In this document: positions 10,825 through 18,628 of the stretch, piece after piece | Layout: each line of letters opens with the position of its first letter | Numbering within the stretch: the stretch's first letter is position 1 | Origin: an uncultured Stenotrophomonas sp. | GTDB lineage: Bacteria; Pseudomonadota; Gammaproteobacteria; Xanthomonadales; Xanthomonadaceae | Direction of reading: 5' to 3' | Length of the DNA: 64,000 bases | Assembly: GCF_913778665.1 (NCBI RefSeq) | Contig: NZ_CAJYVQ010000012.1 | Span: 62,001-126,000, forward strand | Program-made: the position numbers and the translations under genes | Notes under the pieces: model-generated | Database searches by the model: none | The model's input: the letters and a program-made list of their open reading frames with translations, nothing else | Told to the model about the DNA's origin: nothing

Positions 10825-11931
10825 ATGGCGCGCCCCCTGCTGACTTCATTCAGAATACGCGGTTATCGTGGAATTCGCGACTTGGAAATTCCCCATCTGG
10901 GTCGCGTAAATCTAATCGTCGGTAAAAACAGTTGCGGAAAAACTAGCATACTTGAAGCAGTTCAACTTTACGCTGGAAATGCCAATTTGGGTGGTTTTTT
11001 CGCCGTAATGGCAGCCCGAAAAGAGCCAGTCAGGTTGAGGGTTCGAGACTATGATCAACTACAAGAGTTTTATCAGAGTTTTAGAAATCTCTTCTATCAA
11101 TCGATTGATGAGGAAGGTGATCCGCACTTTGTCCTGTCTTCGGCAGATGATTCTCTCCCAGAGCTTTTTGTCAATTTAACGCATATGGATCCGGGTGTTT
11201 CTGTGGAGTCTATTGGCCTCCAGAGAGACCTGATTACATTCTCGGATGATGATTTCCTTCGTGCATTTGCTCTTCACGTCAACTTCGGTTCTCGGCTTCG
11301 AACCTACCCGTTCGAGATTTCTGAAAGTTATGCGGGATCTTCGATAAAATCTGCCGACGATTTCGAATTTGATAGATCGGTATTTGTGACTTCGGCGGGA
11401 TTAAGTGAAGAACGAATGGGGCGAATGTGGGACAGCATCAGTCTGACGGACTTGGAGGAAGATGTACTATCGGCGCTCCGCTTGATTTTGCCTGGCGTCG
11501 AGCGGATCTCGTTAGTTCAGGGTGGCGGACGTGATCGTCATTTCATGATTCGCAGTAATCGGTTCCCGCGTCCGATGCCGCTTCGTGTATTGGGTGATGG
11601 TGTTGCAAGGCTAATGGGGGTTGCGCTTGCTCTTGTTAGCGCGAAGAACGGAATTCTCATTATTGATGAAATTGAGAATGGACTCCATTTCTCGGTGCAG
11701 CAATCGGTATGGAAGTTGATATTCGAGGCTGCGGCGCGATTAAATGTGCAGGTTTTTGCTGCAACTCACAGTTGGGATTGTATTAAGTCATTTGAAAGGG
11801 CGGCCTCTACCGATCAGAATGAGGATGCCTATTTGTTCCGCATCCAAGATTCGAAAAAGGGTGTAAGGATGATTACATTCAACGAGAGCGAGCTTGCAAT
11901 TGCGGCGAAGCAAGGAATCGAGGTCCGATGA
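10825..11931 (+). CDS. AAA family ATPase (OLD/AAA_15-like), probable phage-defence ATPase
   Basis: 368 residues from ATG 10825 (MARPLLTSFRIRGYRGIRDL). SMC/ABC-like ATPase of the OLD/AAA_15 type: N-terminal FRIRGYRGI strand, Walker A GKNSCGKTS (about 33-41), an inserted helical region (about 60-230), RVLGDGVARLM as the signature-like region, Walker B ILIIDEIENGLHF (about 277-289) and the switch ATHS near 313-316. The downstream TOPRIM-like gene starts 1 base after this stop, so the two are surely cotranscribed. The layout resembles PARIS (AriA/AriB) and other OLD-like split systems. Codons are clearly AT-richer than in aceE, a sign of transfer. Confidence 0.88.
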   Translation: MARPLLTSFRIRGYRGIRDLEIPHLGRVNLIVGKNSCGKTSILEAVQLYAGNANLGGFFAVMAARKEPVRLRVRDYDQLQEFYQSFRNLFYQSIDEEGDPHFVLSSADDSLPELFVNLTHMDPGVSVESIGLQRDLITFSDDDFLRAFALHVNFGSRLRTYPFEISESYAGSSIKSADDFEFDRSVFVTSAGLSEERMGRMWDSISLTDLEEDVLSALRLILPGVERISLVQGGGRDRHFMIRSNRFPRPMPLRVLGDGVARLMGVALALVSAKNGILIIDEIENGLHFSVQQSVWKLIFEAAARLNVQVFAATHSWDCIKSFERAASTDQNEDAYLFRIQDSKKGVRMITFNESELAIAAKQGIEVR

Positions 11932-11932
11932 T

Positions 11933-12553
11933 ATGGTCGATGAGCGAATTGTACTTGTAGAAGGTAATGATGATCTTCATGCGATCATTCATGTCCTATC
12001 TAAGCGCGGCGCGTTCGTGGAGGGGGAGATTAAATTTGTCGACTCAAAGGGCTGGGACAACCTTATAGCTTCAATACCCGTTAGATTGAAATCTTCATCC
12101 CATCGGGTAATAGGGATAATTGCCGACTCGGACAATGTAATTGAACAGCGTTGGTCGGATATTTGCGAAAAGCTTGAGCCTGAGGGGTTTGGTCCTTTCC
12201 CGGAGATGCCGCCAGATGGTGGGTTTGTGGCGCGGGGGGATGACAATCGGTTGGTAGCTGTTTGGCTTATGCCGAACAATAGGGATAATGGCGCCCTGGA
12301 GGATTTTCTGCTGTCACTGATTGTGCCGTCTGATCCTGTTTTGGGAAAAGCGACCAATGTGGTCGACGGTTTGGACGCTACAGAGAAGAGGTTTGGGCCA
12401 ACTGGTATCAAGAAGGCTGTTGTGCATACTTATTTGGCATGGCAGGAATCTCCGGGGCGCCCATTGGGTCTGGCGGTTAACTGTAACTACTTCGACGCTA
12501 GAGCGGCAAATGCATTGGACTTCGAAAGTTGGTATCGACAGTTAACTGTGTAG
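11933..12553 (+). CDS. DUF3226 TOPRIM-like protein, partner of the AAA ATPase
   Basis: 206 residues. N-terminal TOPRIM-like motif IVLVEGNDDLHAI (Glu at about 9, residues 5-17), then GIIADSDN (about 59-66), the expected Glu and Asp-x-Asp metal-binding positions; a KAVVHTYLAWQESPGRPLG block and a conserved FxxWYxxL-like C-terminus follow. DUF3226 proteins often sit beside AAA ATPases. By analogy with OLD nucleases and AriB (DUF4435) I infer a metal-dependent nuclease or RNase effector controlled by the ATPase. ATG 11933 lies 1 base past the ATPase stop. Base composition is AT-rich like its partner. Confidence 0.82.
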   Translation: MVDERIVLVEGNDDLHAIIHVLSKRGAFVEGEIKFVDSKGWDNLIASIPVRLKSSSHRVIGIIADSDNVIEQRWSDICEKLEPEGFGPFPEMPPDGGFVARGDDNRLVAVWLMPNNRDNGALEDFLLSLIVPSDPVLGKATNVVDGLDATEKRFGPTGIKKAVVHTYLAWQESPGRPLGLAVNCNYFDARAANALDFESWYRQLTV

Positions 12554-12783
12554 CGTTGTGTCGGCAAAGTCTGCGTTGCGACGGTGTGAGTCGATAATTG
12601 ACTTTTTGGCAGAGTTTCTCTAGACAGTTACATGTAATCGATCCCTTCTCGAGAGGCGCCAGAATGAGAAGTATTTCGGATGCTGAGGCACAGTATCTGG
12701 GGCTCCCGTGCGGAGGTAATTCGAATCCTTTTAGAATTTGCCAAAAATAGAGCTGCGCAACCGATGCAGACCTTCTGCACTGG
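12554..12783. other. Spacer between the defence pair and the IS remnant
   Basis: 230 AT-rich bases with no gene, clear terminator or repeat that I can support. Confidence 0.5.
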
Positions 12784-12847
12784 TCTAATGACCCACTGAA
12801 ATCCTGCTCAGGTGTTACTTTTTCCCAAGGGCACACCGATAAGCGAA

Positions 12848-13185
12848 ATGATGGAAGAAGAGATCAAGCGTTGGAATACCCGGCGCAAGTGGCCCTGGTT
12901 CTTGAGATCATCCAAGGCAAGGCAAGGCAAGGCAAGGCAAGGCAAGGCAAGGCCTGGGCGGCGGCGGAGGCGAGTCGAAAGTTCGATCTGACCCCGGCTG
13001 AGATCGAAGGCGGGGTCGGGGATGGCAAGCGCGGCATGGAGAATGCCCTGCGAGCCAAGGCGGAGGATGAACGCGAGCAGTGCGAGCGGCAGCTGAAGGA
13101 TTTGCAGGAGGGTTGCGGCGAGGCGGATACTGGAGATCCGAGTGCAAAAAAGCTGGCATCCCTGCTGGGAAATAACGAGAGCTGA
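12848..13185 (+). pseudogene. IS3-family transposase orfA remnant with pentanucleotide repeat
   Basis: The ATG at 12848 opens MMEEEIKRWNTRRK, then a frameshift near 12890 moves the family sequence (ALVLEIIQGK) to another frame. The (AAGGC)8 tract inserts GKARQGKARQGKAW before the helix-turn-helix EASRKFDLTPAEIEGGV. The C-terminus (KRGMENALRA, ERQLKDLQE, KKLASLLG) matches IS3 OrfA proteins. Non-functional as it stands. Confidence 0.8.
12914..12953. repeat. (AAGGC)8 pentanucleotide tandem repeat
   Basis: Eight perfect copies of AAGGC, 40 bases, inside the orfA remnant. Five-base units change the reading frame with each copy gained or lost, as in phase-variable tracts, although the host gene here is already broken. 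Confidence 0.93.
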
Positions 13186-13229
13186 TGCTCTCGGTCTAGC
13201 AGGACCTTAAAGTTGGGGGTGTCGCCGCA

Positions 13230-14004
13230 TTGATGACCAAGCTGTGTCAGTGGTTTGATGTGTCACGTCGAACGACGTACTACAAACCGACCAAGGGCGC
13301 CGCGAAGTTCAAGGCCGAGTTGGCTGAGTCGATCAGGGAGGTGATCGAGGCCGAGCCATCATTCGGCTACCGTACTGTGGCCGCGCTGCTGGGCATGAAC
13401 AAGAACACCGTCCAGCGGGTTTTCCAACTTAAGGGCTGGCATGTGCGCAATAGCCTGCTTGGCCAGCGCCCGCGGATGGAAGTGGCGGTTTCTCGCGCCG
13501 AAGGGCTGGATCAGCGTTGGGCCACCGACCCTGTGCCGAGTCTGAGGCGGCAAGGACGGTTGGCTGAGCCTGGCGCTTGTACTCGACTGCGGGACGCGAC
13601 AACGGCTTGGCTGGCATCTGTCGCAAACCGGCAAGGCCAGGAGCGCATCGATCGCGCTGGAACAAGCTCTCATCGCACGCTACGGCACGTGCTACCGCCT
13701 TTTGCTGCGCTCGGACAACGGCCTGATGTTGACCAGTCGCGACTATACGCGACTGGTGCGACGCTATGGCCTGAAGTAGGAGTTCATACCCCGCACTGCC
13801 CGCAGTAGAACGAGATGTTGGAGCGAGTCATCCGGATGCTGAAGAAGCAATGCATACACCGGCATCGTTTCGAGAGCCAGGTACACGCCACACGGGTGAT
13901 TGCTGACCGGATCGCCTTCTACAACCAATAGCGCCCTCATCAGGCCCCGAAGATGATCGCTCCAGATGCGGCCTATGCCGCTACATTAACCGCCAGACCT
14001 GAGC
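13230..14004 (+). pseudogene. IS3-family transposase orfB remnant
   Basis: Begins MMTKLCQWFDVSRRTTYYKPTKG and continues with PSFGYRTVAALLGMNKNTVQRVFQLKGW and QRWATD, then a frameshift near 13530 moves the DDE integrase core. In other frames the core still reads SDNGLMLTSRDYTRLVRRYG (near 13710) and, with stops, the ERVIR and NQ.RPHQ-like end. Several internal stops make it inactive. Confidence 0.85.
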
Positions 14005-14045
14005 AGAAACCGGTGGGTCATTACACACTCTTGCAGTCCATCAAT

Positions 14046-14909
14046 TCACACGGCCAGATCCAATGGCAAGTCTGAAATATCTCGTAGGCGCTTTCCTTCG
14101 ATCAAGATGTCAAGCATTTCTTTTGCATCGGGAAAATCCAACTCCTCGACTGCAAGTATTAGCTCATTTAAGGCAAAATGGTAGGTGCAGTCTATATCTC
14201 CTGTGCCGAGTGCGATCGAGGCGATTCGGCTGGGACTCGGTTCTGCAGTTACCACCACCGCATGCGGCAGTCTTCCCTTACGGTTCCTTATGAGATTGAG
14301 TGCTTCGGAGCGTGCATTCTGAGCTCTGTCACTGCGCAGCGTCCATTTGCAGGAAATGCTTGCATGCAGTATCGGCAGGCCTCCATTAGCGCCTCTCAAG
14401 GAGGCTCGCTGAGCAGTAGAGGAGTCAACGATGAAGTTGCTAGAATTTATAGCGTGGTCATCGATCAATCTGCGCGAGACTATGATGTCAGGGGTAATCG
14501 TGTAGTCGTTACCCAGTGCCGCCGCCAACTCGCGATTGCCCTTTGCTGCCCGATCAAGAGCGATCAGGTGCGAATATTGGTCAAAGCTCGCAATCAATCG
14601 CCTGTTTCTGCCGCCAACCTGTTGAACGAGCCAATCGCCCGGCCTGATATGATCAAGCTGGCCAAAAGTGTTGAGAACAAAGCTTGCACAAGCGCCCTCA
14701 AAATTAGCGCCGGAGGTTTGCGCGGCTGCTCGCTCGCTCATTACCTGGACGCGAAGTTGAGTGGCTATATGTCTGGCAATTTCTCTGCTTACACGACTAT
14801 CCTTATCGGCGTTGGAATGAATGCCATTTTTGTCAATAGTGAGCGTGCCTTCTAGAAGCGAGGCGTGAAACTTCTTGCGCTCTAAGAGAAATAGGGCTTC
14901 TCCACTCAT
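14046..14909 (-). CDS. NgoMIV-family type II restriction endonuclease, predicted GCCGGC
   Basis: 287 residues, against 286 for NgoMIV. Start ATG 14907-14909 overlaps the methyltransferase stop (ATGA). Every functional residue known for NgoMIV is present, shifted by one: Glu71 (NFEGA), Asp141 (TITPDIIV), Ser186-Cys187-Lys188 (ASISCKW) and Glu202 for catalysis, and Arg192-Ser-Asp194-Arg195 plus Gln64 for base recognition. HIRPGDW and the final DISDLPLDLAV also match. NgoMIV is a tetramer that cuts G^CCGGC at two sites together. The same specificity is therefore predicted. It is cotranscribed after the C5-methyltransferase on the minus strand. Confidence 0.93.
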   Translation of the reverse strand: MSGEALFLLERKKFHASLLEGTLTIDKNGIHSNADKDSRVSREIARHIATQLRVQVMSERAAAQTSGANFEGACASFVLNTFGQLDHIRPGDWLVQQVGGRNRRLIASFDQYSHLIALDRAAKGNRELAAALGNDYTITPDIIVSRRLIDDHAINSSNFIVDSSTAQRASLRGANGGLPILHASISCKWTLRSDRAQNARSEALNLIRNRKGRLPHAVVVTAEPSPSRIASIALGTGDIDCTYHFALNELILAVEELDFPDAKEMLDILIEGKRLRDISDLPLDLAV

Positions 14910-15862
14910 GCTACTTTGAAAATTCGCTGCTGGGAAAGTGCGCCAAAAATGCGAGAAGCTACTGCCGCGGCCACGGGCGGGGGAAATGCGTTGCCAATCT
15001 GCCGGTAAGCTGCGGTCTTTCTCCCTGCAAACTCCCATGCATCCGGAAAACCCTGGATACGAGCGGTCATCCGAGGCGTGAGTCGCGGCATGCCAACGAA
15101 ATCAGTTTCAGGTGCCTGGTCCCATAGGCCCATTCCATCAACTCCAAGCGCAGCCCAGGCCTTCTTGGCGCGAGTTGGTCCAAGGTCTGGACCTCCGTGC
15201 TTTTTAGAACCACCGACCAAAGTGGGGGCAATCGCATTCGCTCCCTCCCGCCATGCGTCAACTTGATCCCAGCCTCGCGCGCCCATCAAGTCGTGCAGGA
15301 GCTGACCTACCGTCTTTGGGGGCTCTTTCAATGCTTCTGGCCATGAGAATGCGGAAGCAAGCTCCTTTCTCATGCCGACAAATATGACGCGAGGCCGAAG
15401 CTGCGAGACGCCATAGTCGGATGCATGAAGAAGTCGCCAATCGCCCCAGTAGCCCAGCTTCTTGAGTTCTTCCTCGACGCCCTTCCGATAATCATCGAAC
15501 TTAGGATCGAGCAGTCCTCGGACATTTTCGAGCATGATTGCTTGAGGTCTTACCTGATCAACAATTCGAATTGCCTCGGGGAATAGGTCGCGCTCATCGT
15601 CAGCACCAAGCTGCTTTCCTGCCTTAGAGAAAGGAGGGCAAGGCACGCCGCCGGCAACGAGATCCACACCCTTGTATGGGGATGCGTCGAATTCGCGAAG
15701 GTCACCCTCAATCACGTTCCAGCTCGGGCGGTTCAAGCGGAGCGTCTGGCATGCAGCCGGCTCCCATTCCACGAGCGCAGAGTGGTCGAAGCCGGCCATC
15801 TCTAGGCCAAGGCCTTGTCCGCCAGCACCGGCGCACATCTCAAGGGAGGTGAATTGACTCAT
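14906..15862 (-). CDS. C5-cytosine DNA methyltransferase of the GCCGGC system
   Basis: 318 residues with the motifs of m5C methyltransferases in order: motif I SLEMCAGAGGQGLGLEMAGF, motif IV GGVPCPPFSKAG with the catalytic Cys (about 75), motif VI MLENVRGL, motif VIII QLRPRVIFVGM, a target-recognition region around 185-265, and motif X RQIGNAFPPPVAAAVASRI. Its stop overlaps the NgoMIV-type nuclease start by 4 bases, which ties it to that enzyme. The only other restriction gene of the same predicted specificity, the NaeI-type, lies 400 bases upstream on the same strand. It should protect GCCGGC by cytosine-5 methylation; the target is inferred from the nucleases. Confidence 0.92.
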   Translation of the reverse strand: MSQFTSLEMCAGAGGQGLGLEMAGFDHSALVEWEPAACQTLRLNRPSWNVIEGDLREFDASPYKGVDLVAGGVPCPPFSKAGKQLGADDERDLFPEAIRIVDQVRPQAIMLENVRGLLDPKFDDYRKGVEEELKKLGYWGDWRLLHASDYGVSQLRPRVIFVGMRKELASAFSWPEALKEPPKTVGQLLHDLMGARGWDQVDAWREGANAIAPTLVGGSKKHGGPDLGPTRAKKAWAALGVDGMGLWDQAPETDFVGMPRLTPRMTARIQGFPDAWEFAGRKTAAYRQIGNAFPPPVAAAVASRIFGALSQQRIFKVA

Positions 15863-16264
15863 GTAGATCTCAGATCAGAAAGGAGCCCGGTAGGAGGGGG
15901 TCGCGCTGGCTACAGCGCGAGCTCCTTAGAGCACCAGGTGTTGGGTGGGGGCGGTGGGGTCAGCAAGTACACGCTGGCGCCGTATCAGATGCTGAGACTA
16001 GGGCAGGCGTGCCCCTAAGCCGCATGACAGTGCGTGGCGTGTCCAGATGCCTGGATTCCCCTTCTCTGGCAACTGCCAGCGTACCAAGCCTGATCGCTAG
16101 TGCAAGTGTTTGGAGTTCAGGGCGCTTGGGACGCGATCCCTGCAGGTCAATTTCGCCAAATCGCTTCCGAGATCCGCGAGATGTCAAGGCCCGGGCTGGC
16201 CCATTGCGTAACGCAGTCAACCGAGTCCTGGAAGCTGCTGGCTGTGAGCCTCTATAGCAGAGCC
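15863..16264. other. Spacer between methyltransferase and NaeI-type gene, with a hairpin
   Basis: 402 bases without a gene I can support. A perfect 7-bp hairpin CGCGCTG / CAGCGCG sits at 15902-15919, 40 bases ahead of the methyltransferase start, and could be an operator or attenuator. A minus-strand reading frame at 15960-16220 has no family likeness. Confidence 0.45.
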
Positions 16265-17083
16265 TTAAGGGCTATCAGAGATCCTGAGGCTCAACCATTC
16301 ATCTTTGGCTGCAGGGGTGAAGCCGTGGGCGATCATGATCTCGCGGTCAGCGAGATAGGTGGCACAAAGGACCTGGTAGCCCTCCCTACCCAGCGTTTCC
16401 TTCATCTCGCGAGCCCGCTTCACCGCATCCCTTTGCTGTGCCAACTGTTCGATGACATCCCGCGGGATGAGAAGGCCCGTGGCCATGGTGAAGAGCGCGC
16501 GCACTCGCTGCCGCCCACTAGGCTGGGCCAAGATTGCCGAGCGCACCACTTCAGGGAGATCCAGCATGAAGTTCCTGGGCATCGGACCTTCCACAAGCCA
16601 TCGAATCTGCGCCTTACCGGCAGCGGAGATGGACTTCTTCCCGTCTCTGTTCTGGCTATTGGTCAGTACTGCCGGGGTCATTCTCAATAGGCCGAGCCAG
16701 CAAAGCCCCTTCACATCGTCCGCGCGGACAAGCATGCAAAGCTGCCCAACCGCCTCCTGCGGGATCATCCAATCGTTCTTGACTGTGAATTTGGTATCAA
16801 CCTCGTGGCCGGCAATTAGATTGTCCAATAAGACTCCTCGCTCCAGGGCCAAGGCTTTGCGGAGCAGGATCTCGACCTTTGTGCCGATGTAGGTCTTTTC
16901 TGTTTTCTCTAGCTGATCAATGCAAAATCGCCCCGTACGGGGCGCGTCAATCACTTCGTCGAACGCCGTGCGGAGCGCTTGCCCCACCTTGCTCAGCAGA
17001 GCAGGGTCGCGTGAGAGCGCAGCGGCAACCTGCTCTAGAGCGGGGTCATCCAGCTGCGGAACTTGTGGAAAAAGGCCATTCAT
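16265..17083 (-). CDS. NaeI-family type II restriction endonuclease, predicted GCCGGC
   Basis: 272 residues, somewhat shorter than NaeI (317). The NaeI catalytic residues are all present, shifted by one: Glu71 (TKVEILLRK), Asp87 (LLDNLIAG), Asp96 and Lys98 (HEVDTKF). The flanking RTGRF, QLEKTEKTYIGT, NDWMIPQEAVGQLCMLV and CWLGLLRM blocks match as well. NaeI cuts GCC^GGC as an allosteric two-site enzyme; its Leu43, the position where Lys makes it a topoisomerase, is Val44 here. The C-terminal CAP-like domain is shortened. It lies upstream of the methyltransferase and downstream of vsr, all on the minus strand. No second methyltransferase is present. Confidence 0.88.
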   Translation of the reverse strand: MNGLFPQVPQLDDPALEQVAAALSRDPALLSKVGQALRTAFDEVIDAPRTGRFCIDQLEKTEKTYIGTKVEILLRKALALERGVLLDNLIAGHEVDTKFTVKNDWMIPQEAVGQLCMLVRADDVKGLCWLGLLRMTPAVLTNSQNRDGKKSISAAGKAQIRWLVEGPMPRNFMLDLPEVVRSAILAQPSGRQRVRALFTMATGLLIPRDVIEQLAQQRDAVKRAREMKETLGREGYQVLCATYLADREIMIAHGFTPAAKDEWLSLRISDSP

Positions 17084-17177
17084 TGAGCCCTTCTATCACA
17101 ACGCGGGCAATTTACGTAAGGTTATGCCGTGTCCGGCCCATAGTTAGCCGCTGCCCTATTCTCGTGATCCTGATGTG

Positions 17178-17597
17178 TCAGTTGGGCCGCAACAATCTGA
17201 CTATGCGATCGATCTCTTGGGCTCGGTCCGCTTCCCGCTTGATCTTGCACTCCCAAACAGTAATCACCTTCCAGCCTGCGGCCCTTAAGCGGCGCGCTGA
17301 CCTACGGTCGCGTCGGACATTCGCTTCCAGCTTGGGCGACCAGTAGCGCGGGTTAGTTCCCGGTCTCCTTCCGTTCAAGCAACTGTGCAGATGCCAAAAG
17401 CAGCCATGCACGAAGATGACGGTTCTGTACTTCGGTAGCACGATATCTGGTCGTCCAGGAAGCCCGCTTCCTCCCAGCACATACCGAAAACCTCGAGCAT
17501 GCATAGCTTTGCGTAGCAACAGCTCAGGTTTGGTATCTGAGCTGCGAATCCTGGACATTCGTTCGCTTCGTGCTTCAGGGCTAAGAATGTCGGGCAT
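17178..17597 (-). CDS. vsr: Very short patch repair endonuclease Vsr
   Basis: 139 residues. Family motifs: MSRIRSSDTKPELLLRKAMHARGFRY, GRPDIVLPKYRTVIFVHGCFWH, NPRYWSPKLEANVRRD, and GWKVITVWECKI. Glu25, Asp51, His64 and His69 fall at the same positions as the catalytic residues of E. coli Vsr. Vsr nicks 5' of T in T:G mismatches left when 5-methylcytosine deaminates, so it protects a genome that carries a C5-methyltransferase. It sits 94 bases upstream of the NaeI-type gene in the same restriction cluster, fitting repair of methylated GCCGGC sites. Confidence 0.95.
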   Translation of the reverse strand: MPDILSPEARSERMSRIRSSDTKPELLLRKAMHARGFRYVLGGSGLPGRPDIVLPKYRTVIFVHGCFWHLHSCLNGRRPGTNPRYWSPKLEANVRRDRRSARRLRAAGWKVITVWECKIKREADRAQEIDRIVRLLRPN

Positions 17598-17693
17598 CGT
17601 CCTGCCTCGGGTCTTCTGAGATAAAGCACACTCTCGCTTATTTCAGCTCTCGGTAGATAGCAAGTGAACGTTCCATTGGTCCCGCACTGCTTC

Positions 17694-18461
17694 CTACCAC
17701 TGGCACTGCGATCGATGCCAACTGATTGATTCCTGGCAGGCTGACAGCTCAGACGACATGGGAATGCCCAACTCACGGCCATCCAACTCGAAGTAGGTTG
17801 ATTGCTGGAGAGCAGGCGCCACGGCGATCCGCAGAGAACCGGGGTTGATGGCTATCAGATATAAATCGAACAGAGTGTGCACATCGGCACGGAGCAAAAG
17901 ACCGTTCCTGACATTGTTGCTCTTTAGGCCTGAGTAGGGCTGGATATGGGCCGCCTCAAGCGCATCGACCACATTGCACCCCGTCATAGCACAGCAACCG
18001 CCGTACGCCTCCAGTAGTGCCTTACGGAACGCAGGCTGTCCGCGGCGCCGAACAATAGCCGCGAGCACACGCTGCCTTTGGTCAACCTCGTCTGTTGGGG
18101 AGAAACTGCCAGATGCTTCCGCGGCTTTAGTCTCCTGCTCCAACAGTTCCCTTGTGGCACCGGAGACCGATGTGAGCGCCTCGCCAGAAAGCCCAAGGAG
18201 CTTGGCAAGTTTCGGCTCAACATTCGCACCTACGTTCGAAGCTGGAAGAAGCCCGGGTAGCCACGGCTTGCCTGCCTGATCCAGAACATGGGAGATGTTC
18301 TGCATGCGGTACTCCCACGCCTTGACTGTACGTCCGTGGCGATCCGCGAGTTCCCGATAGACCCTGGCCTTCTCAAGGCCTGATCCATTGGCGAGACGCG
18401 CCTCCATTTGGCGATACGCCTCAACGGCAGCAGCCAATTCGTCTTCAGTCCACCTGCTCAC
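17694..18461 (-). CDS. HNH endonuclease, restriction-cluster member
   Basis: 255 residues from a GTG at 18459-18461, chosen because GGGGAA lies 4 bases upstream; an ATG at 18522-18524 has no ribosome site. The N-terminus is helical (RWTEDELAAAVEAYRQMEARL, RELADRHGRTVKAWEYRMQNI), like the DNA-binding arm of other HNH_2 enzymes. The C-terminal HNH fold is complete: CAMTGCNVVDALEAAHIQPY, then NNVRNGLLLRADVHTLFDL, with the conserved His, Asn and His. The family includes modification-dependent nucleases. Position beside vsr suggests a nuclease of the same defence cluster, but the substrate is unknown. Confidence 0.85.
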   Translation of the reverse strand: MSRWTEDELAAAVEAYRQMEARLANGSGLEKARVYRELADRHGRTVKAWEYRMQNISHVLDQAGKPWLPGLLPASNVGANVEPKLAKLLGLSGEALTSVSGATRELLEQETKAAEASGSFSPTDEVDQRQRVLAAIVRRRGQPAFRKALLEAYGGCCAMTGCNVVDALEAAHIQPYSGLKSNNVRNGLLLRADVHTLFDLYLIAINPGSLRIAVAPALQQSTYFELDGRELGIPMSSELSACQESISWHRSQCQW

Positions 18462-18628
18462 AGTCTTCCCCTGTCCCTGGCAGCACGAGGCGCCCTGGGG
18501 GAAGTATGCCGTAAACGACATCATGAGCCGCTAACGGCCTTGGCTGGAAGAGCGTAGCTTGTCAGCGCAAACCGCCGACTACTCAGGCCTTACGGTAGAT
18601 CTGGAGCGTGGATTCGAGTAGCGGTGCT

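Larger units (their letters stand above)
12784..14025 (+). mobile_element. Degenerate IS3-family insertion sequence
   Basis: About 1.24 kb bounded by imperfect inverted repeats: the left end reads TAATGACCCACTG then CTGCTCAGGT (from 12786), and the right end, read on the minus strand from 14023, gives TAATGACCCACCG then CTGCTCAGGT. Inside lie orfA and orfB remnants of an IS3-type transposase, both with frameshifts and stops. I see no target duplication at the flanks. The element is dead and splits the ATPase/TOPRIM pair from the restriction cluster. Confidence 0.82.

Noticed and set aside
11894-11932. Earlier start for the DUF3226 protein
   Set aside because: It would overlap the ATPase end; the ATG at 11933 right after the ATPase stop fits translational coupling and the conserved N-terminus.
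12914-12953. CRISPR-like array
   Set aside because: Perfect head-to-tail 5-base units with no spacers: a simple tandem repeat.
15960-16220. Possible controller protein of the restriction cluster
   Set aside because: No helix-turn-helix or family likeness, no ribosome site, and odd composition. Other C-protein-like frames are not found in the gap.
18462-18524. ATG start at 18522-18524 for the HNH gene
   Set aside because: No ribosome site. The GTG at 18461 has GGGGAA at good spacing and begins at the conserved helical region. The choice is not certain.
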